From Fennellomyces sp. T-0311 (Eukaryota > Mucoromycota > Mucoromycetes > Mucorales > Lichtheimiaceae): a stretch of 64,000 bases of DNA. Of this stretch, positions 59,013-64,000 are shown one piece after another (the stretch's first letter is position 1; every line of letters begins with the position of its first letter). The position numbers were made by a program, and so were the translations under genes. The stretch lies in contig JALLLT010000041.1 in the NCBI GenBank assembly GCA_025266875.1, forward strand, positions 1-64,000, written 5' to 3'. Below the pieces are notes generated by a model. It saw only the letters and a list, made by a program, of their open reading frames with translations. It was not told the origin of the DNA and made no database searches.

Positions 59013-59770
59013 CAGTGGAATCCCGGTTTTTGCACAGGCGGTTTTCAGTGAAAAAAAGTGCAAAAAGCGGGGGTGTGCAAAAAGTGAGGTTGCTACATGG
59101 CGGTAAATATAATACCCATTAGTTTCTATCAGCCAATAGGATATAGTAAGTAGCTAACTGTGCTACAATATAAGCTTGTGCATCTTGACGGAACTTGTTT
59201 ATTTGCATACTCTATTTTCCGTTATCAAACATGTCACCCAAATGCCAGCTTAGAAACAAACCAAAGTATAAAGAAGCCATAATCGATCGCTGCAATTGTC
59301 AGTACTCTCCCCAAGGAAGCTTGCAAGTGAATCTTCCGCAGAATCTCATCAGCAGGACATCGTTGTTTTTTTTTATTCCAGAGTACACATATAAAGAAAA
59401 AGCCAGTATAATCGATAGTGCACTTAGTGTTTTGAATGTACTAGAATATGGAAAACTCAAAGAAGACTTGCGGAAAGTGCGCAATGACTTTCGTAAGAAG
59501 AGTCAGGCGAACCAATTGGTTCAGACCTCTTTCTTTAAAAAATAAAGATCTGTATACTTCTGCCAAGTGTTCTAGATAAAGTGACTCTGTTCAAATCTTG
59601 TTATCAGTAGTCAAGTATATGCAAATACAATATAAGCGGAAAATTGCACATCCCAATTTTGGGAGTGCAAAGTGCAAAAAGCGGGGTGTGCAATTCTCTT
59701 AAGTGTTGAGCGAGTTTTCGCCGAAGCTTGATGCAAAAAGCGGGGGTGTGCAAAAAGCGGGGTTCCACTG
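59013..59770 (+). mobile_element. Pogo/Tigger-like element, internally deleted
   Basis: A 758-bp element whose ends are inverted repeats: CAGTGGAATCCCGGTTTTTG at the left and GCAAAAAGCGGGGTTCCACTG at the right. It is flanked by TA on both sides (59011-59012 and 59771-59772). The motif GCAAAAAGCGGGGGTGTGCA is reiterated near both ends, probably as transposase-binding repeats. The frame 59231-59545 fuses an N-terminal piece (MSPKCQLRNKPKYKEAIID) directly to a C-terminal-like piece (SIIDSALSVLNVLEYGKLKE, then VRNDF), as expected if the DDE core was deleted. Confidence 0.75.
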
Positions 59771-59772
59771 TA

Positions 59773-60951
59773 ATTCTTCGATGTGAACAGCACGGCAATG
59801 ATTTGGGATATCGGTGGAATCCCACCAAATGTGTTATACTAGCCGAGCAAGACCCGCCAGAAAACACCACAGCGCAAATATACGGCGTTGAGCTACCACG
59901 AGCATCTACCGTCACATACCTAGGGATTCCGTTTAACACAGAAGGGTACATCGACCAGAACATACTGGCTCAGCAAAATGCCGCAGCCGCACTAAACAGC
60001 ATGCAAATACTTCGGTCAATTGGAGTACGACCTGGTAGCCTCGGACGCCTACTATGCTCACAGCTATATCGCCAATTTATACGGCCAAAAATGGAGTATG
60101 GGCTTGCAATCACCAACTTTCATAAAAGAAACCGTGAACTACTCGAAAGCGCCCAATCAAACTGTCTCAGAACGATATATGGCGCCAAAAAGACCTCTTC
60201 AACCGCTGTGATGCTCCATATGGCCAGACGTCCGCCCATGGCTGACCGAATTGCAACACTGCAAGCCAAATTCCTGGTTCGCGCTCATAACCTCTTACCA
60301 GATAACTTACTGCATGTTATGCTCCCCAAACTGACACGAAGAGGAAAGCATAGCTGGACAACACTGAAATCATCAAATCGCATATGGACCACACTGGCTC
60401 GACCACAAGCAGAAACTACGGACAAAGAACTAAAGGCAGCAATCCAAAGCTATCTACAAGACCAACACGAGCTCCGATGCAGAAAAAGGGGTAGTAAACT
60501 GCTCAACGGCTGCCGTAAAAAACCTGGAATCGATCCAATCCTATGGCTACCCATGTCCCCCGCTGAACGCATGAGGTGCATTCGCTATCGTCTTGGCTGG
60601 CTCCCGAGCGGTAAACCCACACCATGCTCACGTTGCCATCACCCCTCTGGTATGAACCGTCGACATCTGATCGCATGTTTCTCGATCCACAGCACACTCA
60701 ACCTGCCGCACGATATCGACGATCCCATCTCATACCTTCTCAACCGCTTGCCGAAAAAGCCGCCTAGATCACAAGCTACTCGGAACTACTGGAAATCCAA
60801 ATGGCCGCAGCTATGTGCCATCCTGGAAACCCTAAATAAGCATTGCAACCCAGATCACGTGCCACCCGACCAGCATGGACGAGACCTTCTCGAATGGATG
60901 GAGCCACCGGCCCCTGTGTCATTGCAACCCACATCGCCCATTACTTCTTAA
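59773..60951 (+). mobile_element. 5'-truncated LINE (non-LTR retrotransposon)
   Basis: An open frame from the pogo boundary to 60951 encodes the C-terminal part of a LINE ORF2. It begins ILRCEQHGNDLGYRWNPTKC, matching the end of the reverse-transcriptase palm/thumb. The thumb follows (YLGIPFNTEGYID; LYRQFIRPKMEYGLAI), then a C-terminal Cys/His cluster (IRYRLGWLPSGKPTPC-SRCHH...RRHLIACFSIH). The catalytic YADD-type motif and everything upstream are missing, consistent with 5' truncation by incomplete target-primed reverse transcription. The ~390-codon frame has no stop, which suggests a fairly recent insertion. The 3' untranslated part is T-rich and its end is not defined. Confidence 0.8.
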
Positions 60952-62168
60952 AAAAAAACCTTTTTCATCCCCAACAAGTATATAGTTACGGATTAGTTCC
61001 CCTTCCATTCGACTTTTACTTTGTATTCCATTCTACTTTATCATTTTTCCTTTTTTTTTATTGTTTTCTTACATTGTTCCCTTTCTCATGACTACTTCTT
61101 TTCCCCTAATGCCGCATAGGATTTTCATTTCCTTGTTCAACCGGATCAGACGAGAGCGGAAAGCTGTGATCAGCGCGCGTTCATTTACGTCGTCAATAAA
61201 GACTTTTATTTCATCCTGTAATTCTTCGGGGAAACTCATACTCGCTTTGGGCATCCCAAATTGTTTGTACGGGAGGCCCTTATCACATTTTTCTCGAGCC
61301 GAGCAATTCCTTGGATTTGGCGATCCGCTTGATGGTCTGACTTCACCATTCGCAGATGGATTCGATACCCCAGAGGTTCCCAGGGTGTAGTGAGAAAGTA
61401 TACCGGAGCCTTTGCATTCAGCAATGCCACCATTCGTTACTAAATTCTTTGAAACGTCTAAGGTATATTCAAGTAAAGGCGGCCGATGCTATGATAATGT
61501 AGTACCGTACCCGCGTGTCTGTATTCCTTTACACCAACCCCACTGATGTCATCGACCATTTTGTCCAGACCCGATGTAAAGCCAAGGAACTGCTTAGTAC
61601 CCAGACGAGAGCGCGAAAACGAAGCATCTCGTAACTCTTAAATAAAACAATTGTTTATATCATCTATCGTCCAAAAGCTATGGTTTAAGCGTATTAATAT
61701 TATGGAGGATCTACGGCGAATCTACTACGAAATGGTCGAAATTCGGAGATTTGCCGAGTTGCAGATTTGTAGCGTAGCAAAATAACCCGTAGTGTCGATA
61801 CAGACAATCACCAGACATCAGACACGACTGATGTAAGCAATTACACATATAATGTTATTTTCTTAAAGCACAATGCTTGTCAGTATATGTACTTTCGCGA
61901 ATAGGAAGCTCAAGAGGCTGATGGCGATGATGATTTTGTATCTGGCCTTGGTACATTGATGCAAAATTTGAAGCCAGCGGTATGGAGATTCAATACGATG
62001 GTGATACGAGCCATTCTGAAGATGATCAAAACATCGAAGATGATACCACCTACAGCGAGCCTCCAATTCTTGTCGAGTACTTTCGTAAAATCAAAGACGA
62101 TACCAACATGGCAACGGTGGCTCGTCGGACTTGGTAGCCAAGCATGGTCGCTCCTTTGTTTCTTCAGG
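60952..62168. other. LINE 3' flank and unresolved coding fragments
   Basis: On the minus strand, 61069-61330 reads as an exon-like fragment (FPEELQDEIKVFIDDVNERA, ALITAFRSRLIRLNKEM) with no start or partner exon. On the plus strand, 61702-62131 holds short acidic frames (MEDLRRIYYEMVEIRRFAEL; EAQEADGDDDFVSGLG; DDTTYSEPPILVEYFRKIKD) that look like pieces of one gene but join only through introns under 30 nt. They are probably remnants of an older gene overrun by the neighbouring F-box copy. Confidence 0.35.
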
Positions 62169-64000
62169 ATGGTGACCAAATTGTTCACCAGTCGACTTTC
62201 TCAAAAAGCGGTCAGAAACAACAGCAACAACAACAACAACCTCATCTGCGTTGCTCCAGTTACACGAAATGTAACAAGCCATCAAGTCGGATTTCTGTCC
62301 GCATTGCCTGACGACATTATAATGGAGATATTTCGTTTCCTTGATCGAGACGATTGTTTAAATTGCATGGCTGTCTGCTACTATTGGTACAGCACAGTCC
62401 CTCAGTATACGCACGATATCTGGAAGGAGTTATGGTTCTGCAAGCGTGACACACTCAAACACCACCGACGCCGCGAAAAATGCGCGGGTAATCATGTGAA
62501 AAGTGTTGTTCTCTCACCATCTCAGAAAGAAGCTTCCTATCGACGCGGTGTATTGGAAGAGTTGAAAGTGCATATGTTGATAAAAAGTTTCCTTGCCTTG
62601 GGATGTGACAGTATCGATTCTCTAGGTACGTGTGTGATCTGCTTAAGGATGGAATCGTTGTTCTAAACTGTTTACTTAGAGTTCTCGTTCTGCGGTACGA
62701 CAGATCAAGACATGCTACTCAGTATATTGCAGCCATTGCGCCCATGCTTAAAGCGCTTGAAAATGACGCGCCATTTGTCTGAAGCTACTGTTCTCGGCAT
62801 ATTTGATGCTTTCCCGCAACTCACCCATTTCTCCTATGAGTACAATGATGATACGAATCGGGTTGCATCTTCTACGCTTCATCACACAATATCCATCAGC
62901 TATTACCCAAATATTTCATATCTGTGCCTCTATGTGAACATGTCCAAGGCGTGGAAAGAAAGCATATTAAAACGATGTCCAAATCTGCGCTGCTTTATTG
63001 ATGCACACCAGTACATCTACGAGGTTCCCACAGCTGTTGATCTCAATTCACTCTTTACTTGGTGCCCAAAGATCACCTTTCTCGAAACCAGAGGAATTAA
63101 CCCGCGCCAAGATCCTGATGCCCATATTGATGATGATCAGTCTGGGCTTCGATACTATAATACATCTGCTAGCTATGAAGTCGATCAAATAGCACGGCTT
63201 TTGATGAAAAGCCAGGACACATTGGAATTCCTATCCCTATCCAGAGATCGAATCTATTACGACTGGTCTCCAATATTCGAAACAGTTCAGTTACCCAACT
63301 TGCGCACACTGGTTTCTAGTTTTAATAGTTTTACTCCTCTGGCACTCGCTGCCCTGCTCAACCATTGCCCGGCTCTGGAACTACTTTGCTTGGATTTTTC
63401 ATACTCTAGTCCAGCCTTAGATTCGTCTTTTATCCGATCCCTCCCTATCATGTATCGAGTTCGACACTTGCGTTTGCGCGGTATGAAAGTCGCTGACGGC
63501 CTTTCGTTGCTTACGATACTGGAACGTTTCCCGAGCTTGGAGAAGCTAGTGATCTACGAATCATCTATCGCTCTCGTGCTACCTTTGTACTTTGACGGCT
63601 TACGACACTTAAAGTATCTTGAGATGCGATACATCTCCTGGAGACCTGATCGTGGTGATGATAGGGAGCCAAGAGTTGCCCAGTTGTTCGAATGGTTGAA
63701 TGAAAGCCTAAAACTCGAGACTATAAAGCTTCAAGCTGTACCACTGATTGGACGGAACGCGCTGGCAACAGTTGCCGGTATATCGGCTTTGACATACCTC
63801 GACATTTGCATCACACGAGAAATATCAAAAGCTGGATTATTGGAATTCATCAAGATGCTTCGTAAAACGGCGATCGAGACGTTGAAGCTTCGGGATGTTT
63901 TTCAGCTATCGTTTGCGGCAATGGATGCTTTGACAGAATTGCCGCTACTTTCGGTATTTTGCGTGCAATCGAGCGGCATTTCATATGGAACATACGATAT
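62169..64000 (+). CDS. F-box/LRR protein (family copy 5), 3'-partial
   Basis: Exon 1 (62169-62625) has a polyasparagine tract encoded by CAACAA repeats, then the F-box (ALPDDIIMEIFRFLDRDDCLNCMAVCYYWYSTVP). A 54-nt intron splits the same SL-G|E-F junction as in the other copies. Exon 2 from 62680 is open to the window end and holds LRRs (LLNHCPALELLCLDFS, LPIMYRVRHLRLRGMKV). I chose the ATG at 62169 (MVTKLF) because it places the F-box at about the same distance from the start as in copies 1 and 3; an in-frame ATG at 61956 is also open. The C terminus is outside the window. Confidence 0.8.
62214..62240 (+). repeat. CAACAA microsatellite in F-box copy 5
   Basis: A run of AAC/CAA triplets encoding Ser-Asn and poly-Asn just before the F-box. 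It is absent from the paralogues, so it is a recent, length-variable tract. Confidence 0.6.

Overview
The window reads as nuclear DNA of an early-diverging filamentous fungus, most likely a Mucorales-type Mucoromycota. The genes are eukaryotic, with many short GT-AG introns (about 45-70 nt). Several are core fungal genes: SMC6, BCAS2/Cwf7, DNAJC9, TRM8, an antizyme and a TFIIIC subunit. There is also a local expansion of F-box/leucine-rich-repeat proteins, which I know to be frequent in this group. The species cannot be named from sequence alone.

Layout. 1-5 kb: two unrecognised multi-exon genes, a truncated gene, and a 1.7-kb terminal-inverted-repeat (TIR) element with a solo LTR nested in it. 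6-8.7 kb: a minus-strand block with BCAS2/SPF27, a DNAJC9-type co-chaperone and a small membrane protein. 10-19.7 kb: a plus-strand block with a peroxisomal-type 8-amino-7-oxononanoate synthase (BioF), a BCS1-like AAA ATPase, SMC6 and a TFIIIC triple-barrel subunit. 20-30.2 kb: two inverted copies of a ~1.03-kb element carrying a TnpB/Fanzor-like C-terminal remnant; between them lie an ornithine decarboxylase antizyme, a decayed locus and an F-box/LRR gene. 30.5-34.5 kb: a decayed F-box/LRR copy split by a TA-flanked MITE, then an intact copy on the other strand. 35.4-40.8 kb: two UCH-L3-type deubiquitinase paralogues in divergent orientation around an R3H-SUZ gene, followed by TRM8; one paralogue has lost two catalytic residues. 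40.9-46.6 kb: gene-free or decayed DNA. 46.6-51.3 kb: a large PPR protein and a DUF1746-like membrane protein. 52.5-64 kb: a decayed F-box/LRR copy, a TPR-F-box-LRR (Pof3/Dia2-like) gene, transposon wreckage (DDE-type transposase pseudogene, pogo-like remnant, truncated LINE) and a further F-box/LRR gene that runs off the window.

Together the window mixes conserved housekeeping genes (splicing, tRNA modification, genome maintenance, biotin and polyamine control, mitochondrial assembly) with a fast-evolving ubiquitin-related set (F-box proteins and UCH paralogues) and nested mobile elements. The observations I would check first are the UCH paralogue lacking the catalytic His and Asp, the splice anomalies in bioF, the decoding mode of the antizyme, and the inverted Fanzor-like pair.
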